A DNA stretch of 64,000 nt. Origin: Wenyingzhuangia aestuarii (GTDB lineage Bacteria; Bacteroidota; Bacteroidia; Flavobacteriales; Flavobacteriaceae). Where the stretch lies: NCBI RefSeq assembly GCF_011927765.1, contig NZ_JAATJG010000011.1:81620-145619 (forward strand). The letters run 5' to 3'. Positions 35,658 to 44,884 of this stretch are shown here, piece after piece. A model generated the notes under the pieces. It was not told where the DNA came from and made no database searches. It saw only the letters and a program-made list of their open reading frames with translations. Both the position numbers and the translations under genes were made by a program. Position 1 is the stretch's first letter, and the number at the start of each line of letters is the position of its first letter.

Positions 35658-36959
35658 CTAATTACTGTGAATCTTTAAAGTTCTATAACCATAAAAAGCA
35701 ATAAAACAGAAACAGATAAAAGGTAAAAAGAATGAGATGTTTACAGAAGCAAACGATCCAATAGTTCCCATATCAATAATCATTCCTTGTAAAATTGGCA
35801 TTAAAGCTCCTCCTACAATAGCCATTACCAATCCAGCAGCACCAAGCGCTGAATCTTCTGCCGATAGACCGTTTAATGCAATACCATAAATGGTAGGGAA
35901 CATTAAAGACATAAAAGCAGAGGTTGCTACTAAAGAATACAATCCTAGAGTTCCTTCTATAAAGATAACTCCTAGCATAGTGATCATTGCACCAACAGCA
36001 AAAATGGTTAATAATTTTTTAGAGTTAATGTATTTCATTAAGAAAGTAGAAACAAACCTACTACCTAAAAAGATAGACATAGCAATAATGTTATAGTTTT
36101 GTGCGGTAGATTTAGAAATACCTAAGTTATCTGCATATTGAATAATAAATGTCCAACACATAATTTGCGCAGCAACATAAAATAATTGTGCAAGTACTCC
36201 CTCTCTATATTTTCCGTTTTTAAAAAGTCTTTTAAAAGAGTCTGCAGCAGATCCGTATTTAGTTGTAATGTCTCTTTTAGGCATTTTAGAGATTAGAATA
36301 ACAATAAACATAAGGATAACAACTCCACCTAGTATTACGTATGGATTTCTAATGATACTTAAATCGTGTGTTCTAATAACAGCTTTTTTAGCCTCATCTA
36401 AAGTGGTAAAAATTAATTCTCCCATTTCGTTTCTTTTATCAGAATCTAAAGCTGTTAAAATAAATTTAGAAGCTACAAACATTCCAAATAAAGACCCAAT
36501 CGGGTTAAAAGCTTGTGCTAAATTTAAACGTTGGGTAGCAGTACGTTCATCACCCATAGATAATATATATGGATTTGCTGTTGTTTCTAAAAAAGCCAAT
36601 CCAAATGTTAGAATATATAGTGATACTAAAAAGAATCCAAACATTTCAAATTGAGCAGCTGGATAAAATAATAATGCACCAATAGCGTATAAAGCTAATC
36701 CTAAAAGAATTCCTCTTTTATAGCTGTAATTCCTTACAAATAATGCTGCGGGAATGGCCATAGTAGCATAACCACCATAAAAGGCTAATTGAACTAATGC
36801 TGCTTTTGCTGTAGATATTTCCATTACGGTAGCAAATGCAGCAACCATAGGATTGGTAATGTCGTTAGCAAATCCCCATAAAGCGAATAATGAAGTAATT
36901 AAAATAAAAGGAAATAAAGCTTCTTTTGAAACTACAGGTATTTTTTTTGGACTATTCAT
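35658..36959 (-). CDS. fucP: FucP-type L-fucose:H+ symporter (MFS), second copy
   Basis: A 433-residue MFS permease. The start at 36959 (MNSPKKIPVVSKEALFPF) lines up with the paralog MSNTIKKPVVSKELLFPF; the 19-residue extension starting at 37016 is not conserved. About 12 transmembrane helices and FucP motifs (ETTANPYILSMG, QAFNPIGSLFGM, SLMFPTIYGIALNG). It should import L-fucose for the FucI-FucK-aldolase branch. It lies downstream of aldA on the same strand but behind a terminator, so separate transcription is likely. Confidence 0.9.
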   Translation of the reverse strand: MNSPKKIPVVSKEALFPFILITSLFALWGFANDITNPMVAAFATVMEISTAKAALVQLAFYGGYATMAIPAALFVRNYSYKRGILLGLALYAIGALLFYPAAQFEMFGFFLVSLYILTFGLAFLETTANPYILSMGDERTATQRLNLAQAFNPIGSLFGMFVASKFILTALDSDKRNEMGELIFTTLDEAKKAVIRTHDLSIIRNPYVILGGVVILMFIVILISKMPKRDITTKYGSAADSFKRLFKNGKYREGVLAQLFYVAAQIMCWTFIIQYADNLGISKSTAQNYNIIAMSIFLGSRFVSTFLMKYINSKKLLTIFAVGAMITMLGVIFIEGTLGLYSLVATSAFMSLMFPTIYGIALNGLSAEDSALGAAGLVMAIVGGALMPILQGMIIDMGTIGSFASVNISFFLPFICFCFIAFYGYRTLKIHSN

Positions 36960-37008
36960 AGTATAGAAAATTAGTGGTAGCACGTATGTGCTCTTATTAT
37001 GTTTTAAA

Positions 37009-37044
37009 AAAAACACTATAGCTTTTGTAAACTATAGTGTTTTT
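37009..37044 (-). terminator. Terminator between aldA and fucP
   Basis: 13-bp stem AAAAACACTATAG / CTATAGTGTTTTT, with a T run in the minus direction. It ends the aldA transcript 50 bp before the fucP start. Confidence 0.78.
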
Positions 37045-37064
37045 ATTTAAATAGTTACTTTAAA

Positions 37065-38504
37065 TTATCTGTATTGAGCGTATACAACTTTAGTTTGTAA
37101 GTACTCTTCCATTCCGTGTTTACCATCAGCACCACCTAATCCAGATTTTTTCCATCCTGCGTGGAATCCTTGAATTGCTTCAAAGTGCTCTCTGTTAATA
37201 TAAGTTTCTCCAAACTCTAATTCTTGACTAGCGTGCATTACTTTGTTAAAGTTTTCAGAGAAAATAGAAGATGTTAATCCGTATTCACAATCGTTAGCTA
37301 AAGCAATTGCTTCGTCTAATGTAGAGAATTTCATTAATGGTAATACAGGACCAAAAACTTCTTCTTGAATAATTTGCATATTTTGTTTAACGTTAGTTAA
37401 TAACGTTGGTTGATAGAAATATCCTTTGTCAAATTGGCTAGATCTGTTACCACCTAAAACAACTTCAGCACCTTCGGTTTTAGCAAAGTTTACCATTTCT
37501 TCAACTTTATCTATTTGAGCTTTAGAAACCATTGCACTCATGTCTGGGTTGTTTCCAGAAAATGCATCTTCAACCTTAATAGAGTTTAATTTTTTAGTTA
37601 CTTTTTCTAAGAACTGATCGTATACAGAATCTTCAACATATACTCTTTCTGCACAGTTACAAACTTGTCCACTAAAAATTACTTTAGAGCTTACAATAGC
37701 GTTTACAGCTAAATCTAAGTCAGCATCAGCACATACAATAGCAGGAGCTTTTCCTCCTAATTCTAAAGATACTTTTGTGATGTTTGGAGCTGTAGCTTCC
37801 ATAATTTTTTGACCTGCAAATACACTACCTGTTAAACTAACAATTCCTGTTTTAGAGTTTTTAGTAAGAGCGTTACCTACAGAAGCACCACCACCACATA
37901 CAAAGTTTAATACTCCGGCAGGTAATCCAATTCCTTCAATTAATTTAGCAAATTCCATAACAGTGTTAGGAGCTACACAACTAGGTTTAATAACACAAGT
38001 GTTTCCTGTTACTAAAGATGGAGCTACTTTTCTAGCCATTACAAAAAATGGGAAGTTCCAAGGTAAAATACCTACAGCTACACCAATAGGAGCTTTGTGT
38101 AAGAACATGTGTTCTTTACGTCTATCACTCTGAATAATTTCTCCTTCTATTCTACGAGCCCAACCTGCGTTGTAGTCAAAATAATCTGCAGTTACATCAA
38201 TTTCTACTTGAGCTAAACCAAATAGCTTAGCTTGTTCAGCAGCTAAAGTTTCTGCTAAAAACACTCTGTTTTCACGAATGATAGTAGCCATTTTATTTAA
38301 GTAATTAGCTCTTTCAATTGCAGCAAAAGATCTCCATTCTTTTTGTGCATGATAAGCTACGTCTATTGCTAAATTAGCATCTTCTACAGATCCATCAGGA
38401 ATTACAGATAAAACTTCTTCTGTACACGGGTTTAAAACTTCAGTTACATTAGATGATGTTGAGTTTACAAATTGCCCATTAATGTATTGCTTAAATTCTT
38501 TCAT
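37065..38504 (-). CDS. aldA: Lactaldehyde dehydrogenase (AldA-type)
   Basis: A 479-residue NAD-dependent aldehyde dehydrogenase, the same length as E. coli AldA, with long stretches I recognise from it: ARRIEGEIIQSDR, ILPWNFPFF, LELGGKAPAIV (catalytic Glu) and SGQVCNCAERVY (nucleophilic Cys, ~282-284), ending GGADGKHGMEEYLQTKVVY. It oxidises L-lactaldehyde, the three-carbon product of the fuculose-1-phosphate cleavage, to L-lactate for LldD. It is followed by a terminator, and the 261-bp gap upstream towards the AraC gene likely holds its promoter. Confidence 0.92.
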   Translation of the reverse strand: MKEFKQYINGQFVNSTSSNVTEVLNPCTEEVLSVIPDGSVEDANLAIDVAYHAQKEWRSFAAIERANYLNKMATIIRENRVFLAETLAAEQAKLFGLAQVEIDVTADYFDYNAGWARRIEGEIIQSDRRKEHMFLHKAPIGVAVGILPWNFPFFVMARKVAPSLVTGNTCVIKPSCVAPNTVMEFAKLIEGIGLPAGVLNFVCGGGASVGNALTKNSKTGIVSLTGSVFAGQKIMEATAPNITKVSLELGGKAPAIVCADADLDLAVNAIVSSKVIFSGQVCNCAERVYVEDSVYDQFLEKVTKKLNSIKVEDAFSGNNPDMSAMVSKAQIDKVEEMVNFAKTEGAEVVLGGNRSSQFDKGYFYQPTLLTNVKQNMQIIQEEVFGPVLPLMKFSTLDEAIALANDCEYGLTSSIFSENFNKVMHASQELEFGETYINREHFEAIQGFHAGWKKSGLGGADGKHGMEEYLQTKVVYAQYR

Positions 38505-38765
38505 AATGTTGTTGTTATTATAATTGTTTTTAGTGTTTTTAAGACTAGTTCTTTTGAATCCTATATAATTAGAGACACATTTTATTTAAAGGCTAAAAAT
38601 GTGGTGGATTAAAATATATAGCTGAGTTTCAAAATTAAATAACCAATGCTGTTTATTGTTTATCTATAACAATCTACTTTATGTATAATTTAAACATTTA
38701 GTTTTATGTGTTCTTGATTAAGAAATGATTACGTAATTAATTTTTTAAGGTTAAAAAAGATACAC
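38505..38765. other. Intergenic gap between aldA and araC-2
   Basis: 261 bp of AT-rich DNA. I see no gene and no strong hairpin. Promoter for aldA on the minus strand is expected here. Confidence 0.4.
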
Positions 38766-39692
38766 TTACGATGTGTATTTTCCGGACTTGTAACTTGCAG
38801 GAGTAATACCTGTAATGGTTTTAAAAACCCTTGAAAAATGGTATCTGTCGGAGAAACCTAGGTTGTGTGCAATGTCTTCTATAGTAGCGTTTGAGTGCTC
38901 AAATAATTCACAAGCTTTTGCAATTTTTCTGTTCTGAATAAAGTTGTGTAACGTAATATCCATTTCTTCTTTAAAAAGTCTTGAAAAAGAGTTGGGAGCC
39001 ATATTTACAAGATCAGCTAATTGTGTGTTACTTAGTTTTTTATCAATATTAGCTTCAATATATCGGTGTACAAATAATACACGATCATCTATATTAATAG
39101 TTTTCCAAAGTTCGGGTCCAATATTAGATATTGCTTCTCTAACAAAAGATTGTAGTTTTAAATTAAAAGTAAGTTTAAAGTCTTGGTTTTCAATTGTTAG
39201 TCTTTCTGTTAAATAGTCTAGTTTTTCTTTTAAATAATCTGTTAGTTCAATTTTAAAAATACCAGGAAAAACGTTGTCAAAAGGAGTTCCTAAATTAAAG
39301 TGTGTAAAGAAATGTATTAAAGAACGTTTTTCGTAATAATCAATATTGTGTCTTTCTGATAAGTTTTTACCAGCAACATGTATTCCTGTACTATACTTAT
39401 GATTTTTAGAGAATTGGGTAGAAAAAGAAGTGAAGGGAGATATAATATATAAGTAGTTAGGGTCTATTTCGTACGTTTTTTTCTGAAAAGTAAGCTGTCC
39501 GCCTGTGTTTTTATTCCAATAAAGTCTCCAGAAGGGAAAAATCATATCGTGACAATCCCACAAATCTAGGTACCAATAACGGCAACAAAGCATTTTTAAC
39601 TTAACATCTATAAAGTTTTGCTTGTTAGCGGATGGATCACCTAATTCAGTGTTTTGTACAAAGTTCATCTTAAGAATGTTTGAATTATACAC
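38766..39692 (-). CDS. AraC-family regulator, divergent from the fucA-fucI genes
   Basis: A 308-residue AraC regulator. The N-terminal ~200 residues are a sensor domain not closely matching the cupin of the other copy. The C-terminal HTH pair is clear (KLSNTQLADLVNMAPNSFSRLFKEEMDI and ATIEDIAHNLGFSDRYHFSRVFK, ending GITPASYKSGKY). A start at 39668 (MNFVQNTEL) is also possible. It is divergent from the aldolase (39777), with an 84-bp gap, so it likely activates that transcript and perhaps aldA. Confidence 0.85.
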   Translation of the reverse strand: MYNSNILKMNFVQNTELGDPSANKQNFIDVKLKMLCCRYWYLDLWDCHDMIFPFWRLYWNKNTGGQLTFQKKTYEIDPNYLYIISPFTSFSTQFSKNHKYSTGIHVAGKNLSERHNIDYYEKRSLIHFFTHFNLGTPFDNVFPGIFKIELTDYLKEKLDYLTERLTIENQDFKLTFNLKLQSFVREAISNIGPELWKTINIDDRVLFVHRYIEANIDKKLSNTQLADLVNMAPNSFSRLFKEEMDITLHNFIQNRKIAKACELFEHSNATIEDIAHNLGFSDRYHFSRVFKTITGITPASYKSGKYTS

Positions 39693-39776
39693 AAATATAC
39701 AGGTTTTAAATATCTGTATATGTAGCCTATCGACCTAATTTTACAAAATAAATAACAATTTAGAAAATAATATATC

Positions 39777-40571
39777 ATGAGCAATATTAAACTTCCAATT
39801 GAAGTACAAACAGAATTAAAAAAAGTATCTAAAGTAGCAGGATATTTATGGCAAAGAGAATGGGCAGAAAGAAATGCAGGTAACATTTCTATGAACTTAA
39901 CATCTTTCTTTAAAAAAGAAGACGTACAAGGAATTGGAGAAGAAGTTGCTTTTGATTTTCCTAAAGAATGTGCTGGATTTGTAATTTATATTACAGGAAC
40001 AGGATGTTACTTAAGAGACTTGGTAGACATGTTAGAAGAAGTGTCTTGTATTCTTTATATTAACGAAGATGCAACAGCTTATTCTATTATTTGGGGAGGA
40101 AAGAGACCTAACTTTGGACCTACTTGTGAGTTGATTTCTCACGCAAGTATCCACTTGTTTAACTCTAAGCACAATCCAGAAAACTTAGCGGTTGTACATA
40201 CACACCCTCTTGAGTTGATCTGTATGAGTCACCATGATTTATTTGATAACGAAGAAGAATTAAATAGACAAATCTGGATGATGTGTCCTGAGGTTAAAGT
40301 ATTTGTTCCTAAAGGAATTCACTGTACACCTTATGCATTATCTAGTACTGCAGATTTAGCAAAAGTAACTATTGAAGCTTTTAAAACAAGAAACGTTTCC
40401 TTATGGGAAAAGCACGGAGCAACTGCAACTGCACCAGATGTTGAAAAAGCATGGGACTTTTTAGATGTAGCAAATAAAGGAGCTAAACTGTTAATGATGT
40501 GTTGGGCTGCAGGTTTTAAACCAGCTGGGCTTTCAAACGAGCAATTAACAGAATTAGAGCAATTTATATAA
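39777..40571 (+). CDS. Class II sugar-phosphate aldolase, RhaD-like (fuculose/rhamnulose-1-phosphate aldolase)
   Basis: A 264-residue zinc class II aldolase. It matches the long RhaD type (~274 residues) rather than FucA (~215): AERNAGNISMNL, FVIYITGTGCYLRD and IWGGKRPNFGPTCELISHASIH, with zinc ligands in VVHTHPLEL and EKHG. It sits directly before L-fucose isomerase and an FGGY kinase, so it probably cleaves L-fuculose-1-phosphate to DHAP and L-lactaldehyde. Rhamnulose-1-phosphate (the C4 epimer form) is the family substrate and could also be used; no rhamnose isomerase or kinase is in the window. It is 21 bp upstream of fucI. Confidence 0.85.
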   Translation: MSNIKLPIEVQTELKKVSKVAGYLWQREWAERNAGNISMNLTSFFKKEDVQGIGEEVAFDFPKECAGFVIYITGTGCYLRDLVDMLEEVSCILYINEDATAYSIIWGGKRPNFGPTCELISHASIHLFNSKHNPENLAVVHTHPLELICMSHHDLFDNEEELNRQIWMMCPEVKVFVPKGIHCTPYALSSTADLAKVTIEAFKTRNVSLWEKHGATATAPDVEKAWDFLDVANKGAKLLMMCWAAGFKPAGLSNEQLTELEQFI

Positions 40572-40592
40572 ATTAAAAAAGCATTAGATATC

Positions 40593-42380
40593 ATGAGTAG
40601 ATTAATTGGTAGACTACCAAAAGTAGGAATTCGTCCTGTGATTGATGGACGTGAATTAGGAGTTAGAGAGTCTTTAGAAGTTCAAACAATGGACATGGCT
40701 AGAGCTGCAGCTAAACTAATTGAGGAAACGTTACGTTTTCCTAGTGGAGAAAAAGTAGAGTGTGTAATTGCAGATACTACTATTGGTGGTGTTGCAGATG
40801 CAGCAGCTTGTGCAGATAAATTTAAAAGAGAAGGAGTAGAAGTTTCTTTAACAGTAACTCCATGTTGGTGTTATGGTACAGAAGTTATGGATACAGATCC
40901 ATCAACTCCTAAAGCGGTTTGGGGATTTAACGGAACAGAAAGACCAGGAGCTGTATATTTAGCAGCTGCATTGGCAGGTTATTCTCAAAAAGGATTACCA
41001 GCTTTTGGAATTTATGGTAAAGAAGTTCAAGATGGAGGAGATCAAACCATTCCTCAAGACGTTTCAGAAAAAATATTACGTTTTGTAAAAGGAGGTTTGG
41101 CAGTAGCACAAATGAACGGTAAGTCTTATTTATCTATAGGATACAGTTCTATGGGTATTGCAGGATCTATGGTAGATGTAAACTTTTTACAAGACTATTT
41201 AGGAGTTAGAGCAGAGTTTGTAGAGTCTGTAGAGTTGTTAAGACGTATGGATGAAGGTATTTACGATCATGATGAATTTGAAAAAGCATTAGCTTGGACA
41301 AAAGAAAATTGTAAAGAAGGAAAAGACTACAACAGCCCAGAAGCTCAAAAATCAGCAGAAGTAAAAGATGCTGAATGGGAAAAAGTTGTGAAAATGACTT
41401 TAATCTGTAAAGATTTAATGAACGGAAACCCAAAGTTAAAAGAAATGGGATTCGGTGAAGAGTCTAAAGGTAGAAATGCTATTATGGGAGGTTTCCAAGG
41501 ACAACGTCAGTGGACAGATTACCAACCAAATGCAGATTTTACTGAGTCTATCTTAAACTCTTCTTTTGACTGGAACGGAATTCGTCAAGCGTACACTTTT
41601 GCTACAGAAAACGACTGTTTAAACGCAATTTCTATGTTGTTTGGACACTTGTTAACTAACAAAGCTCAATTATTCTCTGATGTACGTACGTACTGGAGTC
41701 CTGAATCTGTAGAAAGAGTTACAGGTAAAAAATTAACAGGAATTGCTAAAGATGGAATTATCCACTTAATTAATTCTGGTTCTACAACTTTAGATGCTAC
41801 CGCACAACAAACAGATGCTGATGGAAATCCTACAATGAAACCATTCTGGGAAATTACAGAAGAAGAAGTTCAAAAATGTTTAGACAACACAAAATGGCCT
41901 GCTGCTATTGCAGAGTACTTTAGAGGTGGAGGATTCTCTTCTCAGTTTAAAACTAAAGGAACAATGCCTATTACTATGTGTAGATTAAACTTGGTAAAAG
42001 GAATTGGGCCTGTTTTACAAATTGTAGAAGGATGGAGTGTTGAATTACCAGGAGATGTTCACGAAATTTTAGATGAAAGAACAAATCCAACTTGGCCAAC
42101 TACTTGGTTTGTACCAAGAATTACAGGAACAGGTTTCTTTAAAGATGTGTACACAGTAATGGCAAAATGGGGAGCAAACCACGGAGCAATTTCTCACGGA
42201 CATATTGGTGCTGATTTAATTTCTTTGGCAGCTATGTTACGTATTCCTGTAAACATGCATAACGTTAGTGAAGATGACGTGTTTAGACCAAGTGCATGGT
42301 CTGCATTTGGAGAAGGTTTAGAAGGAGCTGATTATAGAGCTTGTAAAAATTATGGTCCTTTATACGGATTTAAAGAATAA
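40593..42380 (+). CDS. fucI: L-fucose isomerase
   Basis: A 595-residue enzyme, close to the ~591 residues of E. coli FucI, with shared stretches such as [69 protein letters not shown] and the Mn-ligand regions [15 protein letters not shown] and the late His in NMHNV. It isomerises L-fucose to L-fuculose; the family can also act on L-galactose and D-arabinose, slowly. Second gene of the cluster; a terminator lies before the kinase. Confidence 0.95.
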   Translation: MSRLIGRLPKVGIRPVIDGRELGVRESLEVQTMDMARAAAKLIEETLRFPSGEKVECVIADTTIGGVADAAACADKFKREGVEVSLTVTPCWCYGTEVMDTDPSTPKAVWGFNGTERPGAVYLAAALAGYSQKGLPAFGIYGKEVQDGGDQTIPQDVSEKILRFVKGGLAVAQMNGKSYLSIGYSSMGIAGSMVDVNFLQDYLGVRAEFVESVELLRRMDEGIYDHDEFEKALAWTKENCKEGKDYNSPEAQKSAEVKDAEWEKVVKMTLICKDLMNGNPKLKEMGFGEESKGRNAIMGGFQGQRQWTDYQPNADFTESILNSSFDWNGIRQAYTFATENDCLNAISMLFGHLLTNKAQLFSDVRTYWSPESVERVTGKKLTGIAKDGIIHLINSGSTTLDATAQQTDADGNPTMKPFWEITEEEVQKCLDNTKWPAAIAEYFRGGGFSSQFKTKGTMPITMCRLNLVKGIGPVLQIVEGWSVELPGDVHEILDERTNPTWPTTWFVPRITGTGFFKDVYTVMAKWGANHGAISHGHIGADLISLAAMLRIPVNMHNVSEDDVFRPSAWSAFGEGLEGADYRACKNYGPLYGFKE

Positions 42381-42391
42381 TTAAAATAACT

Positions 42392-42428
42392 AAAAAGGGT
42401 GGTTGGCCTTAAAGCCAAACACCTTTTT
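42392..42428 (+). terminator. Terminator or attenuator between fucI and the kinase
   Basis: Stem AAAAAGGGTGGTTGGC / GCCAAACACCTTTTTT, with a few mismatches, then a T run. It ends ~17 bp before the kinase start, so it may reduce read-through into the kinase gene. Confidence 0.7.
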
Positions 42429-42445
42429 TTTAATTTTGAACTGTG

Positions 42446-43756
42446 ATGGTGAATGTAATTGCTGTAATTGATATAGGGAAAACAAATAAAAAAATACTCT
42501 TGTTTAATGAAGAGTTTGAGGTAGTGTACAGAAATGCTACTAGATTTGATGAAATATCTGACGAAGATAATTACCCTTGTGATGACATAGAATCTATTGA
42601 AAATTGGATTCAGAGTGAAATAAAAAGAATACAAGAAGAAGGTGAATACTGCGTTAAAGCAATCAACTTTTCTACACATGGGGCTAGTCTTATTTACTTA
42701 GATAAGAATGGAGAAAGAATTACACCTTTGTATAACTATTTAAAGCCTTTAAACTTAGAAGAGTACAACGAGCTTTATGATCTTTACGGAGGAAAAGAGG
42801 AGTTTTCTAGAAAAACAGCATCTCCAGCCTATGGAATGTTAAATACAGGGCTTCAAATATTAAAGTTACAAAAAGAAAAACCTGAGTTTTGGAATAAGGT
42901 AGATGCTATTTTGCATTACCCACAATACTTAAGTTATCTTTTTACAAAACAAATAACTGCGGACTTTACATCTGTTGGAGCGCATACTGCTACTTGGGAT
43001 TTTGACAATATGCAGTACCACCAATGGATTCAAGATAAAAACATAAAATTGCCTCAACCAAGCAACGGTAGACATGCTATATTAGCAGACTTTAACGGTC
43101 AAACTATTGCAGTAGGTTCTGGTTTACACGATAGTTCTTCGTCTATAATTCCGGTATTACAGAATTGTAATAATAAAGAATTTGTATTACTATCTACAGG
43201 TACATGGATTATTGCCATGAACCCTTATAGTACCGAAAAATTAACACAACACCAGTTAACAAACAACTGTTTGTGTTTTATGACTCCAGAAAAACAACAA
43301 ATTAAATCATCAATGCAGTTCTTAGGACGTATTCATGAAGTGTATTTGGAGCCTTTAGCAAAACAATTTAACGTACATATAGATACGCATTTAGAATTAA
43401 AATTAGAGGTAGATTACATTGCTAAATTAATTGCAGAAGATAAAAGAGTGTATTTGTCAGAAGGAATTGATACTGATTTTGAAGCAAACCCAAGTCTTTT
43501 AGAGCAGTTTAATACTTACAAAGAGGCATACTATCAATTAACTTACGAAATAAGTAAAAAAGTAGTAGCTGGTATTGACTTAATTTTAGATGAGAATAAT
43601 TCATTACAAGATATTTATGTTTCTGGAGGATTTAATAGAAACGAAATGTTTATTGAGTTTATAGCTCAAATGAAAAAAGGGGTAAATGTAAAAATACCAA
43701 ACTGTAAAAACGAAAGTGCACTTGGTGCAGCTTTGTTAATGAAAGATTATTTATAG
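42446..43756 (+). CDS. fucK: FGGY-family carbohydrate kinase (probable L-fuculokinase)
   Basis: A ~436-residue FGGY kinase. I choose the ATG at 42446 (MVNVIAVIDIGKTNKK); the GTG at 42443 only adds one residue. Motifs are the phosphate-1 IAVIDIGKTNKK, FVLLSTGTWIIAMN and the C-terminal ATP-site loop IYVSGGFNRNEMF. It should phosphorylate L-fuculose to L-fuculose-1-phosphate, feeding the RhaD-like aldolase. Rhamnulokinase is a close relative and the exact ketose is inferred from the adjacent isomerase. Confidence 0.85.
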   Translation: MVNVIAVIDIGKTNKKILLFNEEFEVVYRNATRFDEISDEDNYPCDDIESIENWIQSEIKRIQEEGEYCVKAINFSTHGASLIYLDKNGERITPLYNYLKPLNLEEYNELYDLYGGKEEFSRKTASPAYGMLNTGLQILKLQKEKPEFWNKVDAILHYPQYLSYLFTKQITADFTSVGAHTATWDFDNMQYHQWIQDKNIKLPQPSNGRHAILADFNGQTIAVGSGLHDSSSSIIPVLQNCNNKEFVLLSTGTWIIAMNPYSTEKLTQHQLTNNCLCFMTPEKQQIKSSMQFLGRIHEVYLEPLAKQFNVHIDTHLELKLEVDYIAKLIAEDKRVYLSEGIDTDFEANPSLLEQFNTYKEAYYQLTYEISKKVVAGIDLILDENNSLQDIYVSGGFNRNEMFIEFIAQMKKGVNVKIPNCKNESALGAALLMKDYL

Positions 43757-43785
43757 AAATATAAGAAGCTACTTAAAACTAAAGA

Positions 43786-44787
43786 ATGCACAACAATCAA
43801 ACATTAGGAGAATTTATTATAGAAAATCAATCTTCATTTCCTTATTCAAGTGGAGAGTTATCTAGCCTTTTAAACGCTTTACGTTTAGCCGCAAAAGTGG
43901 TAAATCACGAAGTAAATAAAGCTGGGTTAGTAGATTTATTTGGAAATTCTGGGGAGGTAAACATTCAAGGAGAAAACCAACAGAAGTTAGATATTTTTGC
44001 CAATGAAATTTTTATTCAAGCACTTGTAAACAGAGAAATTGTTTGTGGAATTGTATCCGAAGAAAACGATGAGTTTATTGTTATTGATGGTAGTGATAAA
44101 CGCAATAATAGCAAATATGTTGTATTAATGGATCCTTTAGATGGTTCTAGTAATATTGATGTAAATGTATCTGTAGGAACTATTTTTTCTGTTTATAGAA
44201 GAGTAAGTCCTGTGGGAACTCCCGTTACTAGCGAAGATTTTTTACAAGAAGGAAACAAACAGGTAGCTGCAGGATATGTAGTTTATGGAACATCAACTAT
44301 GTTGGTTTTTACCACAGGTGATGGTGTAAATGGTTTTACCTTAAATCCTGCAATTGGTACTTTTTATTTATCGCATGCTAATATTAAATTTCCAGAAGAA
44401 GGAAATATTTACTCTGTAAACGAAGGGAATTATAGTAACTTTCCACAAGGAGTAAAAGACTATATAAAATATTGTCAAAAAATAGAAGACAATAGACCTT
44501 ATTCATCAAGATATATTGGTTCTATGGTCTCAGATTTTCATAGAAACATGATCAAAGGAGGTATTTATTTATATCCAAGTAGTTTTCCTTATCCTGAAGG
44601 AAAATTAAGATTGTTGTACGAATGTAACCCAATTGCTTTTATAGCAGAGCAAGCAGGAGGTAAAGCAACAGATGGATATCAACGTATTTTAGATATTAAA
44701 CCTACAGATATTCATCAAAGAAGACCTTTCTTTTGCGGGAATACTGATATGGTTTCTAAATTAGAAGAATTTATTTCTAAATACTAA
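43786..44787 (+). CDS. fbp: Class 1 fructose-1,6-bisphosphatase
   Basis: A 333-residue FBPase. It has the metal-binding motif [20 protein letters not shown], the N-terminal [21 protein letters not shown] and the late [29 protein letters not shown]. It removes the 1-phosphate of fructose-1,6-bisphosphate, the committed gluconeogenic step. It follows the kinase by 29 bp in the same direction. Presence with a C3-yielding sugar pathway suggests DHAP from fucose is sent back to hexose phosphates when L-sugars are the only carbon source. Confidence 0.93.
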   Translation: MHNNQTLGEFIIENQSSFPYSSGELSSLLNALRLAAKVVNHEVNKAGLVDLFGNSGEVNIQGENQQKLDIFANEIFIQALVNREIVCGIVSEENDEFIVIDGSDKRNNSKYVVLMDPLDGSSNIDVNVSVGTIFSVYRRVSPVGTPVTSEDFLQEGNKQVAAGYVVYGTSTMLVFTTGDGVNGFTLNPAIGTFYLSHANIKFPEEGNIYSVNEGNYSNFPQGVKDYIKYCQKIEDNRPYSSRYIGSMVSDFHRNMIKGGIYLYPSSFPYPEGKLRLLYECNPIAFIAEQAGGKATDGYQRILDIKPTDIHQRRPFFCGNTDMVSKLEEFISKY

Positions 44788-44884
44788 CATCATAAAACAA
44801 GTAGTTAAAATAAAATATAAGGATTAGGATTGTCTTTTTAAATTACATTACTATGTAAACTTCATATTATATAACATATAATTA

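Noticed and set aside
36960..37016. Longest start of the second FucP
   Set aside because: The 19 extra residues have no counterpart in the paralog, whose N-terminus aligns with the internal Met.
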